From Verrucomicrobiia bacterium (GTDB lineage Bacteria > Verrucomicrobiota > Verrucomicrobiia > Verrucomicrobiales > DEV007), in assembly GCA_030425385.1 (NCBI GenBank), contig JAUIAH010000005.1, forward strand, positions 1 through 64,000: 64,000 bases of DNA, in the 5' to 3' direction. Made by a program: the position numbers and the translations under genes. This document shows positions 36,364 through 45,600 of the stretch, piece after piece (the first letter of the stretch is position 1; each line of letters begins with the position of its first letter). The notes under the pieces were generated by a model. The model was not told the DNA's origin, searched no databases, and worked only from the letters and a program-made list of their open reading frames with translations.

Positions 36364-37728
36364 CTAATTCGGGGGAGGCATCAGCGAATGAAGGTACTCC
36401 TCTAAGTTCGTGTACCCATCACCGTCCTGGTCGTTGTTGCGATCGTTTCCGTGGGATGGGTCGAGACCACAGGCCTTCTCCCAGGCATCGGGCATGCCAT
36501 CACGATCCGAATCGATCGGAGCGGGTTTGGAGGTGAGCGTCGGCCAGCCACCGACATCCGCTTGAGAATCAATCCGCCGATGCGTCCGGTCGCGAACACC
36601 TTGGACCACGCGCTTGTCCGCCGCGTCTCGGACCAAGGACGCTCCCGCGGTAGCTAACACTTGTGTGTAGGCTTCCTCGGCTGGCTGGGTGGCCGGACGG
36701 TCATCGGCCGCAACGAGCTGCCCGGGCAGGAGAGAGGTTTCCTTGGGCACTTTGCCAGGATACCCCTTGTCCCGGACTCCCCACTGCATGGCCGAGGGGT
36801 TGTCTGCGGTCCAGGCGTCGTTCCACTCAAAGACCGATCCATTGAGGTAGGCAAAGGTCGCGTGATCCACTTTGACCTTTGGACGAATGGGAAAGCGGTC
36901 GGCAGCCGTCCGTGTGTTTGGCCCCGGACGATAGTAGTTGTTCACGATATTGAAACGACCGATCCCGAGATTCAGCGAGCCTTCCCAATTGTAGATCACA
37001 TTGTTGCGAAAGTCGAAGATGGCGCCGCCATTGGTTTCTTCAGGAGGCAGACTGCCCAAGGTTGGGTGCCGATTGCGGCTGCTGAAGAAGAGATTGTGAT
37101 GGAGCGAAACGTTTCCCGTGGTCTTGCGCAAAGACATGAGCATGGCATGCGGGCCCTTGTGATGCGTGCTGTCATGCAGTGCCTCACCAAAAAGCGACCA
37201 TTGCAAGGTGAAGTTCGAAAGATGATCCGTGTCCATGGTACCGTCCACTCCCCAAGTCGCCGTGACATGGTCGAAGATGACGTTTCGAGCGTGCGAGAGA
37301 TGGAGAGTATCGCCGGAGGTCTTGCTCTCATCCCCCAGCCGGAAGCGCAGGTAACGCACCACAATGTTAGAAGCGTTCTTGAGCTGAAAGGTGTGATCGC
37401 GCAGCGTGATCCCATCGCCCGGGGCTGTCTGGCCAGCGATGGTCAGCCCATCATGATTCTCCACCCGAAGCGGCTTCTTGAGGGCAATGGTTCCGCTCCG
37501 CTCGAAAACGATGGTACGTGGTCCTTCGGCGCTTTCGATACCAAATCGCAAGGAGCCCTCACCAGAGTCCTCCAAGTGGGTCACCTGGTAGACGTCGCCA
37601 CCTCGGCCACCAGTGGCGAAGCGTCCGTAACCTTCCGCACCTGGAAACGCGAGAGGCGACTCCGCCAAGATCGAAGAAAGCAACATTGCACTGCAGTATG
37701 TACCTAGAAGCAAGCGGTGAAGAAGCAT
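36364..37728 (-). CDS. Pectate lyase-like protein (PL1), third copy
   Basis: About 454 residues. A signal peptide (MLLHRLLLGTYCSAMLLSS, start 37728) is followed by a PL1 beta-helix with [17 protein letters not shown] and VIFDHVTATWGVDGTMD, and ends in a calcium-type DSDRDGMPDAWE ... DQDGDGYTNLEEYL tail. The HCS of the other two copies is replaced by HVT, so substrate or activity may differ. It is transcribed leftward, 170 bases upstream of the LamG-DUF1080 gene. Confidence 0.83.
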   Translation of the reverse strand: MLLHRLLLGTYCSAMLLSSILAESPLAFPGAEGYGRFATGGRGGDVYQVTHLEDSGEGSLRFGIESAEGPRTIVFERSGTIALKKPLRVENHDGLTIAGQTAPGDGITLRDHTFQLKNASNIVVRYLRFRLGDESKTSGDTLHLSHARNVIFDHVTATWGVDGTMDTDHLSNFTLQWSLFGEALHDSTHHKGPHAMLMSLRKTTGNVSLHHNLFFSSRNRHPTLGSLPPEETNGGAIFDFRNNVIYNWEGSLNLGIGRFNIVNNYYRPGPNTRTAADRFPIRPKVKVDHATFAYLNGSVFEWNDAWTADNPSAMQWGVRDKGYPGKVPKETSLLPGQLVAADDRPATQPAEEAYTQVLATAGASLVRDAADKRVVQGVRDRTHRRIDSQADVGGWPTLTSKPAPIDSDRDGMPDAWEKACGLDPSHGNDRNNDQDGDGYTNLEEYLHSLMPPPN

Positions 37729-37838
37729 GGGCGAATTGAAGTCAGGAATGCGGAGGAAAGCAATCAAAGGCATCCGCCTTCACCATTCCGGTAAAAGAGC
37801 AGCAAGAGTTATTCCGCATCAGGCCTATGCCCTTATGG

Positions 37839-38945
37839 TTAAGATTCTTGGAGGAACGCGATGAGATCGCGAATCTGTTGGGGTGTGATGGCGGCTTCTA
37901 TCCCTTCGGGCATTAGGGAAGTTGCAACCACCTCTTTGCGTTTGATGGATTGTCGAGGCACACGTTGTTCGAGCCCCTGTGCTAACTTGAGTGAAACGCC
38001 CTTTGCATCATCTCCTGCCAGCAAGCCAGTGAAGACCGTGCCGTCATGCGTCTCCACGACACAGGTGACGTAGTTAGGATTAATGGCTATGTTAGTGCAT
38101 CAGATGTGCGACAACAGATCTTCCACGCTACGATGGGAAACACCGGTGAGATTGGGCCCCACGTTCTTCCCCAGGCTTCCGGCCTGGTGACACAAAGCAC
38201 AATGTGTTTCGAATAGTTTCTTGCCAATGGTGATGTCACCGGAGGCGGGAAGTTTGCCTAACCACTCTTCGACCAATGCTTTGCGATTGCTATACTCTTC
38301 GTCTCCAAAGTAACTCTTGGCACGCTTGGCAATCGCGCCTGATGACCAGCGCAAAAGCGTGCGGCGCTGTTCGAGATCCAAGTTCAGTTCCTGGACCGTG
38401 ATCTGCTTGGCATCGAGCGCATCGAGTACCGCCACACGACCTGACGTTCGTCGAAGGCTCCATTGAATGAGCTGCGGTCGAAAACTTGGGGACAGGCCGC
38501 GCCACCGTAGAATGACCTCCTGAGCAAAGTTATCTGAATCATGCAAGCGCAGCCCTCGTAGGGTAGCTTCCTGAACTTCGGGTACCTGTGTTGCGTCCAG
38601 CTGCTCTAACAAGACCTCCTTCGCCTCAGGCACTTCCGCTATGAGGGCAATGGCGGCTAAACGCTCTGGCAAATCGCGTGCTGAGTCGCGGGCGCTTGAC
38701 GCCGCGCTTCGCCACGATTGTGGGTCATTTCGGTAAAACTTTCCATCGCCCGCCACACGGAGACTGCCGCGGCGGTTGGCATGATCGACAAACACCAGTT
38801 CACCGCGATAGCAGTGCGCCTTTTCCAGTGGGGGGAACTCTCCGGACTTGGGGCGGAAAGGGTCGGCTCCCGGTTCTTGGTTGTTGGTTGTTGACCGACA
38901 GAAATTCCAAGGACGAGGAACGAACCACCAAGCGCCAACAACCAA
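37839..38945 (-). pseudogene. Chimeric remnant: hypothetical-protein fragment joined to heme-binding C-terminus
   Basis: The first part (38755-38880) is about 80% identical to the N-terminal segment of the 38978-40267 gene ([25 protein letters not shown]). It then switches to the C-terminal HEAT-like and cytochrome region of a PVC 'putative heme-binding' protein, with [22 protein letters not shown]. The frame is stopped by TGA at 38100-38102 but continues in the same frame as NIAINPNYVTCVVETHDGT and PEGIEAAITPQQIRDLIAFL, the normal end of that family. Fusion point plus internal stop make a non-functional remnant. Confidence 0.7.
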
Positions 38946-38949
38946 GAAC
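38873..38949. repeat. 15-bp inverted repeat of TTGGTTCTTGG-type sequence
   Basis: GTTCTTGGTTGTTGG (38873-38887) and CCAACAACCAAGAAC (38935-38949) are perfect inverted arms around 47 bases. The surrounding bases, and 41640-41665 after the DUF1552 gene, are degenerate repeats of the same TTCTTGG/TTCGTGG words. It lies at the fusion point of the chimeric pseudogene. Confidence 0.55.
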
Positions 38950-38977
38950 TACGAACGAGGAACCAGGAACACATAAG

Positions 38978-40267
38978 TCAGTATTTTGGAAAGATAGAAG
39001 GAGTCGGAAAGCGGGCTTCGGGGTCGCTTCCGTCGCCGATGAACTCTTCCCGGGGAAGGTTGACCCGGGGCCAGTTGCCGGGGCAGACGCGGATAACCCT
39101 GCCGGGGCGGATGCCTTCGATGATCAGGTCGGTCGCAAAACGAATCCGGGTGCGACTGTTGGCAAGCGCGACTTCGCCGGGTGCTTTCGTGACGTCGAGG
39201 ATGGTGCCCTTTGAGGCCATGTGCGCGGGACCATAGTTGCCGCCAGTGTGCTTCAGGGTGTTTTCGACTCCATTCATCATGGCCGAGACACCCTTCCTAA
39301 AGTCGGCGTAGAGCGATTCGTCCATGCCGCCGAACAAAGTCACCGTCACGGTGGCGTGACCAAACTTTCCATATTCGACAGCATCGACCCGGGCGGGCAT
39401 CCAGCGGCTGCGGATAAATGCCTTGTGCGTTTCGGTCTGGACGTGGGCGGCGCGCTGCATCGCGGTGTCGTCCAGCCAAATGTCCGAGATGTGGAACCGG
39501 GTGAACACCCCGCTTGGCGTGGGTTTCCAAGTGACCCCGAGCAGAACAGTCTGATCTTCGAGGGATTTCTTGCCGCTGGCGGGCCAGATGTTTTCGGCGA
39601 TCAAGTCCGCGACTCCAAGGCGTTCGCGACCGCGCCAGATGCGGGTGGCGGCGTCGAAGGTCATCGTTTCCTCCTCGACCTCAAAGTCGGTGCCTTCCTT
39701 CGGTTCTCGGCTGGCAACGATCGTTCCTGCGTTGTTCTTGAGATCCAATTCCTTGAGCTTCCAGACCAGTCCTTCGCGCAGGCAGTGGCTCGGTTCGTCT
39801 TCGAGAAGAAGGACGTGGTTCTCGGCGGGCGCGATTCCTTTGCCGCTGTAGCCAGAGGTTTTGTTTTTGCTATCAATAGGCAGCACCGGCACGGCGGAAA
39901 TCGTCGGATCGGGCGGAAGAAAAGCGCGAACGTGCAGGACGGCGCCGAGCGGGATGTCCCGGAGATCCGCTGGCGCCCCATGATAGCGCACCATGCCATA
40001 AGGCAGCATGGCGAAGGGGTGCGGCGCGTTGCGGAAATACGTGCCTTCGCCTTGCACGCGGATGCTGCCGCGGCGGTTGGCATGGTCCACGAAAACGAGT
40101 TCTCCGCGGTAGGTGTGCGCCTTTTCGAGAGGCGGGAATTTTCCGGGCTCGGGGCGGAAGGGTTCGTCTTCGGCTACGGCAAATATGACTAGCAACAAGG
40201 CAAGTCCGCCTATGAGTCCGATCGGTCGAATAGGACTTGTCCCAATCCTGAGATTACCGCGACTCAT
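38978..40267 (-). CDS. Exported hypothetical protein, end of cytochrome operon
   Basis: A 429-residue protein with an N-terminal hydrophobic segment (about 14-32), a likely signal peptide. No catalytic motif is recognised. It opens with [28 protein letters not shown], and the rest is mostly beta-strand pattern with repeated small OB/SH3-like stretches ([19 protein letters not shown]). Its ATG overlaps the DUF1552 stop by 4 bases. A fragment of a paralogue lies just downstream in the pseudogene. Confidence 0.65.
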   Translation of the reverse strand: MSRGNLRIGTSPIRPIGLIGGLALLLVIFAVAEDEPFRPEPGKFPPLEKAHTYRGELVFVDHANRRGSIRVQGEGTYFRNAPHPFAMLPYGMVRYHGAPADLRDIPLGAVLHVRAFLPPDPTISAVPVLPIDSKNKTSGYSGKGIAPAENHVLLLEDEPSHCLREGLVWKLKELDLKNNAGTIVASREPKEGTDFEVEEETMTFDAATRIWRGRERLGVADLIAENIWPASGKKSLEDQTVLLGVTWKPTPSGVFTRFHISDIWLDDTAMQRAAHVQTETHKAFIRSRWMPARVDAVEYGKFGHATVTVTLFGGMDESLYADFRKGVSAMMNGVENTLKHTGGNYGPAHMASKGTILDVTKAPGEVALANSRTRIRFATDLIIEGIRPGRVIRVCPGNWPRVNLPREEFIGDGSDPEARFPTPSIFPKY

Positions 40268-41637
40268 ATCCCGATCACCCGGTTACTGTCGCCGAACTGA
40301 TCGGTCGCGACGCCCATCTTTTGCGCCATGAGAAGCAGCAGGTTGCTCAGGTGGGCGTCAGTGTTCACGGGGCGTCCGCAGATCTGGTAATGCGCGGAGG
40401 TGAGCGCTCCTTCAGCGTCCAGCGCGTAGCCTTTGAAAGCTGCGGCGTCGCGGTTGAAGTCGAGATGGCTGCCGTGCTTCAGGCCGAGGCCCGAGCCGCC
40501 GGCGAGCACCAGCGGGAGATTCGCGTTGCCGTGACTGTGGCCGTAGCACATTCCGCTGCCGAAGAGCGACATGGTGGTCTCGAGCAGCGGCTTGCCATCG
40601 AGGTCCTTCGTCTCCCCGAGGCGGGTGAGGAAGTAGCTGAACTGCTCGATGGCAAAGGTGTCGTAGTTGGTGAGCTTTTCCATGTAACCGGCATCGCCGC
40701 CGTGGTGGCTGAGCTGGTGGCGCGACTCGGTGATGCCGATTTCGGGAATCGAAAAGGCGTCCCCCTCGCCGCCCAGGCTGAAGGTGGCCACGCGGGTCAC
40801 GTCCGTCTGAAACGCGAGCACCATGAGGTCGTAGACGGTGCGGAAATATTCGCCCGCCTGGGTCTTGGGAATGTTCCGGTTGGTGCGTTTGCGATCGGCA
40901 TTGGAGATCTCCGGAAGCGGCGTGTCGAGCCAGGCATCAGCTCGCCGGGTGCGGATTTCCGCCTCACGCACCGAGGTGAGGTACTGGTCGAGGCGGCCTC
41001 TGTCCTCCGCGCCCATCTTCTTCTCCAACTGGCGTACTTCGGCGAGATTGTCATCGAGCACGCTGGCCTTTCGACGCAGGGATTTTCGCTGCGCATCGAC
41101 TCCGCCCTTCGGTTCCTCAAACAGGGAAGCGAAGATTTCACTGCAACGACGCAGTGCGGGCAATTGCACGCCGTCCGCGGTCCAGGCGAGGGAACCCTGC
41201 GTGAGGGCGATTTCCATCGAGGGGTAGCGGGTGTGTTGCGCGGTGACCTCCGCCATCTTCTGGTCCACGGAAATGGTATTGCGGTCCGAGGGTCCGAGCT
41301 TTCCGCCGGTCAGGAAGACGTTGATACAGTTGTGATGGTGACCGAGCGCTCCCGGGTGATGTAGTCCGCTGATGGGCGTGATGACATCGCGGTGCTTCTC
41401 CAGCGGCTTGAGCGACCGGGAGAACTGGTAGTTCTTCCCCGGCGTGAGGATCTGGTAGTTCAGGGAGTGGACGCCGTTGGCGAGGTAAATGAAGGCGCTT
41501 CGCCGGGGCGATGCGGTGGTTCGCTCCGCCGCCCGGAGCGGGACCATGCATTCCAGCATTGGCAGGGAAATGCAGGCGCCCATCGCGCGAAGCGCGTGCC
41601 GGCGGTTGATCCGCCAGGATTGGGATAGGTAGTTCAT
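40264..41637 (-). CDS. DUF1552 protein, Tat-exported (copy A)
   Basis: A 457-residue member of DUF1552, related to the DUF1501/sulfatase-like superfamily. A twin-arginine signal ([19 protein letters not shown]) leads into [15 protein letters not shown] and [16 protein letters not shown], and later '[24 protein letters not shown]', quoted in part. These are the conserved H/D-containing stretches of the family. The function is unknown; members occur next to planctomycete cytochrome genes, and here it follows a DUF1592 gene by 34 bases. It overlaps the next gene by 4 bases. Confidence 0.85.
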   Translation of the reverse strand: MNYLSQSWRINRRHALRAMGACISLPMLECMVPLRAAERTTASPRRSAFIYLANGVHSLNYQILTPGKNYQFSRSLKPLEKHRDVITPISGLHHPGALGHHHNCINVFLTGGKLGPSDRNTISVDQKMAEVTAQHTRYPSMEIALTQGSLAWTADGVQLPALRRCSEIFASLFEEPKGGVDAQRKSLRRKASVLDDNLAEVRQLEKKMGAEDRGRLDQYLTSVREAEIRTRRADAWLDTPLPEISNADRKRTNRNIPKTQAGEYFRTVYDLMVLAFQTDVTRVATFSLGGEGDAFSIPEIGITESRHQLSHHGGDAGYMEKLTNYDTFAIEQFSYFLTRLGETKDLDGKPLLETTMSLFGSGMCYGHSHGNANLPLVLAGGSGLGLKHGSHLDFNRDAAAFKGYALDAEGALTSAHYQICGRPVNTDAHLSNLLLLMAQKMGVATDQFGDSNRVIGI

Positions 41638-41671
41638 AAATGTTCTTGGTTCGTTGTTCGTGTTTTGGGCG

Positions 41672-44107
41672 TTAGCGCTCTTTAATTAGGCCGGAGAGGG
41701 CCACCGCGCGGATGGTATCCTTGACGCGGTAACCGGTTTTCTTGGCTTCGGCCTGGATGGAGTTTAGATGGTCCTCGTCATCCACCGTCAGCACGCGGCG
41801 CAAGGCGTAGGTGCAGAGGTGCTCAATGAAGGCTCGAGCGACTTTGTCGCGGCCTTCGAGCAAGAGCTTCTTGAATGCGTTGGCGTCTTGGAAGGCACGT
41901 CCATCTGGCATGACACCAGAAGCATCGACCACCGGGTTCTCACCCTTGCCCTTTGGAACCCGCTCCCGGTCTCGCCATTGGCCGATGGCATCGTAGTGAT
42001 CCCAGGCAAAGCCCAGGGGATCGATTTTCGCGTGGCAGGACGCACAGTTTGCGTCCGTGGCGTGCACCTCCAACCTCTGGCGGACGGTCACCTTGTCGCC
42101 TTCCGGAGGAACGGGCTCGATGGGATCCACGTTCGCCGGCGGGGGCGGGGGCGTCTTGTTGAGAATCACTTCGCTGAGCCAGACGCCGCGGTGGACCGGT
42201 CGGTGGCGGGTGCCGTCCGAAGTCAATCCGAGCACCGCGCCCATCGTCAGCAATCCGCCGCGACGATCTTCCGGTTTGAGGGAGACGCGCTGGAAGTCTC
42301 CGGTATTCGGCTCCGGCAGTCCGTAGAAATCACAGAGCCGGGCGTTGACCATGGTCCAGTCGGAATCGAGGAAATGATCGATAGGTAGGTTTTTCGCGAG
42401 CATCTCGCGGAAAAACTCGACCGGCTCATTGCGCATGCTCGTCTCGAGCCAGTCGTCGTAGACCGGGTAGAGCTTTCTGTCCGGCGGGAACATGCCGACG
42501 CGATGCAGTTGCAGCCACTGCCGCGAGAAGTCTTCGATGAAACGGTTGATTCGCTCGTCCACCAACATCCGGTCCACTTCCTTCCGCAGCCCATCGCCGT
42601 TCAGGGCGCCGCCTTTGGCCGCGGCGAAGAGACCGTCGTCGGGCATCGAACTCCAAAGAAAATACGAGAGCCGCGAGGCGAGTTCCCACTCGGTGAGGCG
42701 TTCACGGGCCACGGGATCGCCCTCGACCAAATAGATGAAATGTCTCGAGGTCAGCACCCGCAGCATCGCCCCTCGAAAGGCCTCGGCCGCCGTTTCACCG
42801 TCCTCGCGATCAACGCGGTAGGATTCGAGGTAGCCCTTTAGCTCCTCCATCTGCACCGATCGCCGCCAGGCGCGTTCGGCAAACCGCTGGAGATGCTCCG
42901 CGACCACCTCTGTCGTCGCATCATCGGGCGGGATCACGCCCTTGCGCCGAGACATCTCTGCCCCCGACACCAGCGGACCCTCCCATTCGATCCAATCGAG
43001 GATCACCGTGGAAAAAATCCCATTCCCCTCACCATCGAACATCTGCGGGGCGTTCGGATTCAAGAGCAGGGTCTCGCTGCTGTGCGTGAAGATATATCCG
43101 CCCCGGCTGGCGAGCGCATTGCGGAAGGCGGCGCCTCCCCTTCGATCGATCACATCGGTTGCCACCACGGCGAAATGCAGCCCGGTCGGCATCTCGAGAA
43201 ACACCTCGAACTCATAAACCTCCGGACTGTCCTCCGGAGCCGTGATGTCGAATTCGATGAGGCCCTCCACGGTCTCCTCACTGGTTCCCTTGCCGATGCT
43301 GAGGTGGGCCGGCTGGCCGCCGGGCGGGCGGATACCGCTGGCCTGGAGGCGAAGTTTGTAAAGCCCGCTGTGTTCCGAACCTGTGCGTCCAAACCAGTGA
43401 GGTTGGAGGGCAGCCTGAGTTCGGCCGGGGAAAAGGAGGTAACGCAGAGGCCGCTTGATGCCGAACCGGTCCAACGCCTCCTGCTGCTTCTCGCCACCAC
43501 CGTAACGCAACTCCGCCGCCGTCTTTCGAACCTTGCGCGCCTCGCTCGAAGCGGAGGGAAAGGCGCGGTCGAGCACGAGCTCAGCGGCCCGGTAATAACG
43601 ATCCACATGCGAAGGCGAGAGCGAAAGCTGCGAGCCGATGCGCTCATACCCGTGCCAGAGCGTGTCCTCATTCAACTCGCCCGGTTTCGTCGGATCGTAG
43701 CGCACGCCGAGCAGGTCGTAGACTGTGTTTTGATACTCCTTCCGGCTAAGCCGATAATGCGCCACCGCAGGCCGCGCCGCCATCCGCGCCGCCTTACCTT
43801 CCTTGATCCGGGAATCGAGTTGCACAACGAACGCCGCGATTTCATCCTGCTTCGGCTTCGGCTCGTCTTCCGGAGGCATCTCGCCGCTGTTGACCTTTTC
43901 GAGGACCTCCGCCCAGAGATGGCTGTCTTCGCCCATTCGAAAATTACGCGAGAGCTGGTCGACACGCAGGTCGCCCTTCTCCTTATCCGGGCCGTGGCAG
44001 CTGACACAATGCGTCTCGAGAAAGACCTCGAACGGCTCCTTTGCCGAAACCACTGTTGCCAGGGTGAAGGTTGCAAGGAGGATGAAACAAGATCGGCTCA
44101 TGGTCAT
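41672..44107 (-). CDS. Planctomycete cytochrome/DUF1587-1592-1588-1585 protein (copy A)
   Basis: About 811 residues. A signal peptide precedes an N-terminal cytochrome module [15 protein letters not shown], then '[17 protein letters not shown]' (DUF1587), '[15 protein letters not shown]' and '[18 protein letters not shown]' (DUF1592), '[16 protein letters not shown]' (DUF1588), a second CxxCH in [17 protein letters not shown] and the terminal DUF1585. These giant exported proteins are probably heme proteins partnering the adjacent DUF1552 protein, in line with the three-pair layout of this operon. ATG 44107 is used; ATG 44122 and 44101 are alternatives. Confidence 0.88.
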   Translation of the reverse strand: MTMSRSCFILLATFTLATVVSAKEPFEVFLETHCVSCHGPDKEKGDLRVDQLSRNFRMGEDSHLWAEVLEKVNSGEMPPEDEPKPKQDEIAAFVVQLDSRIKEGKAARMAARPAVAHYRLSRKEYQNTVYDLLGVRYDPTKPGELNEDTLWHGYERIGSQLSLSPSHVDRYYRAAELVLDRAFPSASSEARKVRKTAAELRYGGGEKQQEALDRFGIKRPLRYLLFPGRTQAALQPHWFGRTGSEHSGLYKLRLQASGIRPPGGQPAHLSIGKGTSEETVEGLIEFDITAPEDSPEVYEFEVFLEMPTGLHFAVVATDVIDRRGGAAFRNALASRGGYIFTHSSETLLLNPNAPQMFDGEGNGIFSTVILDWIEWEGPLVSGAEMSRRKGVIPPDDATTEVVAEHLQRFAERAWRRSVQMEELKGYLESYRVDREDGETAAEAFRGAMLRVLTSRHFIYLVEGDPVARERLTEWELASRLSYFLWSSMPDDGLFAAAKGGALNGDGLRKEVDRMLVDERINRFIEDFSRQWLQLHRVGMFPPDRKLYPVYDDWLETSMRNEPVEFFREMLAKNLPIDHFLDSDWTMVNARLCDFYGLPEPNTGDFQRVSLKPEDRRGGLLTMGAVLGLTSDGTRHRPVHRGVWLSEVILNKTPPPPPANVDPIEPVPPEGDKVTVRQRLEVHATDANCASCHAKIDPLGFAWDHYDAIGQWRDRERVPKGKGENPVVDASGVMPDGRAFQDANAFKKLLLEGRDKVARAFIEHLCTYALRRVLTVDDEDHLNSIQAEAKKTGYRVKDTIRAVALSGLIKER

Positions 44108-44252
44108 GTTGGGGCGGATCACAGTTGGGTCGATTTCGATTTCTTCATGTCACGGAAATCAGGTAAACGCGGATTCTTCCGGACGACTTGTTCAGTTTTG
44201 AAAAGGAGCCACGAACTTGGAGCCAAACGATTTCGGGAAGGGATCGAAACCA

Positions 44253-45584
44253 TCAAACCTCTTCCAGCATCATCGAGGCATCGCCAAAGCTCTTCGGCCT
44301 GACGTCCATCTTGTCCATCATCGACAGGAACAGCCGGCACAATTGCCGATCGGGCTTCCCGCGATAATCCAGCACCCGCCCGCCTTGGATTCGGCCTCCC
44401 GCGCCGCCGAGCAGCAGGATCGGCAACTGATCGTTGTCGTGCTTCGCGCCGGCCATCATGCTCGAACAGCTCAGGAGCATCGTGTTGTCGAGCAGCGTCC
44501 GTTCGCCTTCCCGGATTGCGTCGAGCTTCCCGGCGAGGTAAGCGAGCTGCTCCATGAAGAACTGGTTCACTTTCAGCCAGTCCTCCTTGTCGGAATGGGA
44601 AAGCAGGTGATGGATCATGTAGTCGATCCCGTTGCCGGGCTGCTGAATTGAGCCGAGATTCGGAAACCGCAACGCGCTGTGGTCGTTGTTGAGCTTCAGC
44701 GTCGTGATCCGCGTCGTGTCCGTCTGAAACCCAAGCGTGATGATGTCGCACATCAGCCGCATGTGTTCGCCGATGTCCTGCGGGATACCGTCGGCCGGCC
44801 GCGCGATGTTTGGCTCGGTCAACGTCGGCCGCCAACCTTGAAGTTCGCCGCGTTGGCCGGCATTCTCGATGCGTTGTTCGACCTCTCTGACGGAATTCAA
44901 ATACTCGTCGAGTTTCTGTTGATCGGCCGAGCTGATGTTGCGGCGCAGCGCCTTCCCATCCGCGAGGACTGCGTCGAGCACCGACCTATCCGCGGGTGTC
45001 GCGGCGTCTTTGAAGAGACGGTCGAAAGCGAGCGCCGGGAAGATTTCGAGCGGTGTCGGTGTGGTCGGCGAATTCCACGAAATGTGCGAGCTGTAGAGCA
45101 TCGAGTAGTTCTTATGAACCGACGGGTTCGAACGCTCACAGCCCAACACGAGACTGGGAACCTTCGTCGACCGGCCGTAATTCTGCGCCAGCAATTGGTC
45201 GAAACTCGTACCTGAACGAATCTCTCCGCCGGACGCGATCGGCGCGCCGGAAAGCAGGTTGCCGGTCTGCGAACTGTGGATGTTCCCCTTGCGCGCCTCC
45301 TCATGATACAGGCCGCTGATGAAGAGCATTTTCTGGCGGTAATCTGCGAGCGGTGCGAGAACCTTTCCCAGCTCCATGGTTTGGCCCTCGCCCTTGGCCC
45401 ACCATTCTTTGGAGTGGAAACCGTTCCCGGAAAACACGACGGCGAGCCGAACCGGCGCTTCGCTGGCGGGCTTGTTCGAGCGCGGGTCGTCGCCCCAGAC
45501 GTTGTGAGATTCGAGCCACGGCAGCGCCATGGTGACTCCGGCTCCACGGAGGAAATTGCGGCGGGTGAATTGGTGGGTTTTCAT
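44253..45584 (-). CDS. DUF1552 protein, Tat-exported (copy B)
   Basis: About 443 residues starting MKTHQFTRRNFLRGAGVTMALPWLE, a textbook twin-arginine signal (start 45584; the longer frame overlaps the upstream gene). The body shows FSGNGFHSKEWWAKG, LFISGLYHEEARKGNIHSSQ and 'LLSCSSMMAGAKHDNDQLPIL', the conserved blocks of DUF1552. It lies 16 bases after the large DUF1592 gene, its likely partner. Confidence 0.85.
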   Translation of the reverse strand: MKTHQFTRRNFLRGAGVTMALPWLESHNVWGDDPRSNKPASEAPVRLAVVFSGNGFHSKEWWAKGEGQTMELGKVLAPLADYRQKMLFISGLYHEEARKGNIHSSQTGNLLSGAPIASGGEIRSGTSFDQLLAQNYGRSTKVPSLVLGCERSNPSVHKNYSMLYSSHISWNSPTTPTPLEIFPALAFDRLFKDAATPADRSVLDAVLADGKALRRNISSADQQKLDEYLNSVREVEQRIENAGQRGELQGWRPTLTEPNIARPADGIPQDIGEHMRLMCDIITLGFQTDTTRITTLKLNNDHSALRFPNLGSIQQPGNGIDYMIHHLLSHSDKEDWLKVNQFFMEQLAYLAGKLDAIREGERTLLDNTMLLSCSSMMAGAKHDNDQLPILLLGGAGGRIQGGRVLDYRGKPDRQLCRLFLSMMDKMDVRPKSFGDASMMLEEV

Positions 45585-45600
45585 GGCGGTTGATTTGGTT

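Noticed and set aside
38100-38102. UGA readthrough or selenocysteine in the heme-binding gene
   Set aside because: The aligned residues are not a Cys or Sec position and the 5' part is already a chimera, so this is ordinary decay.
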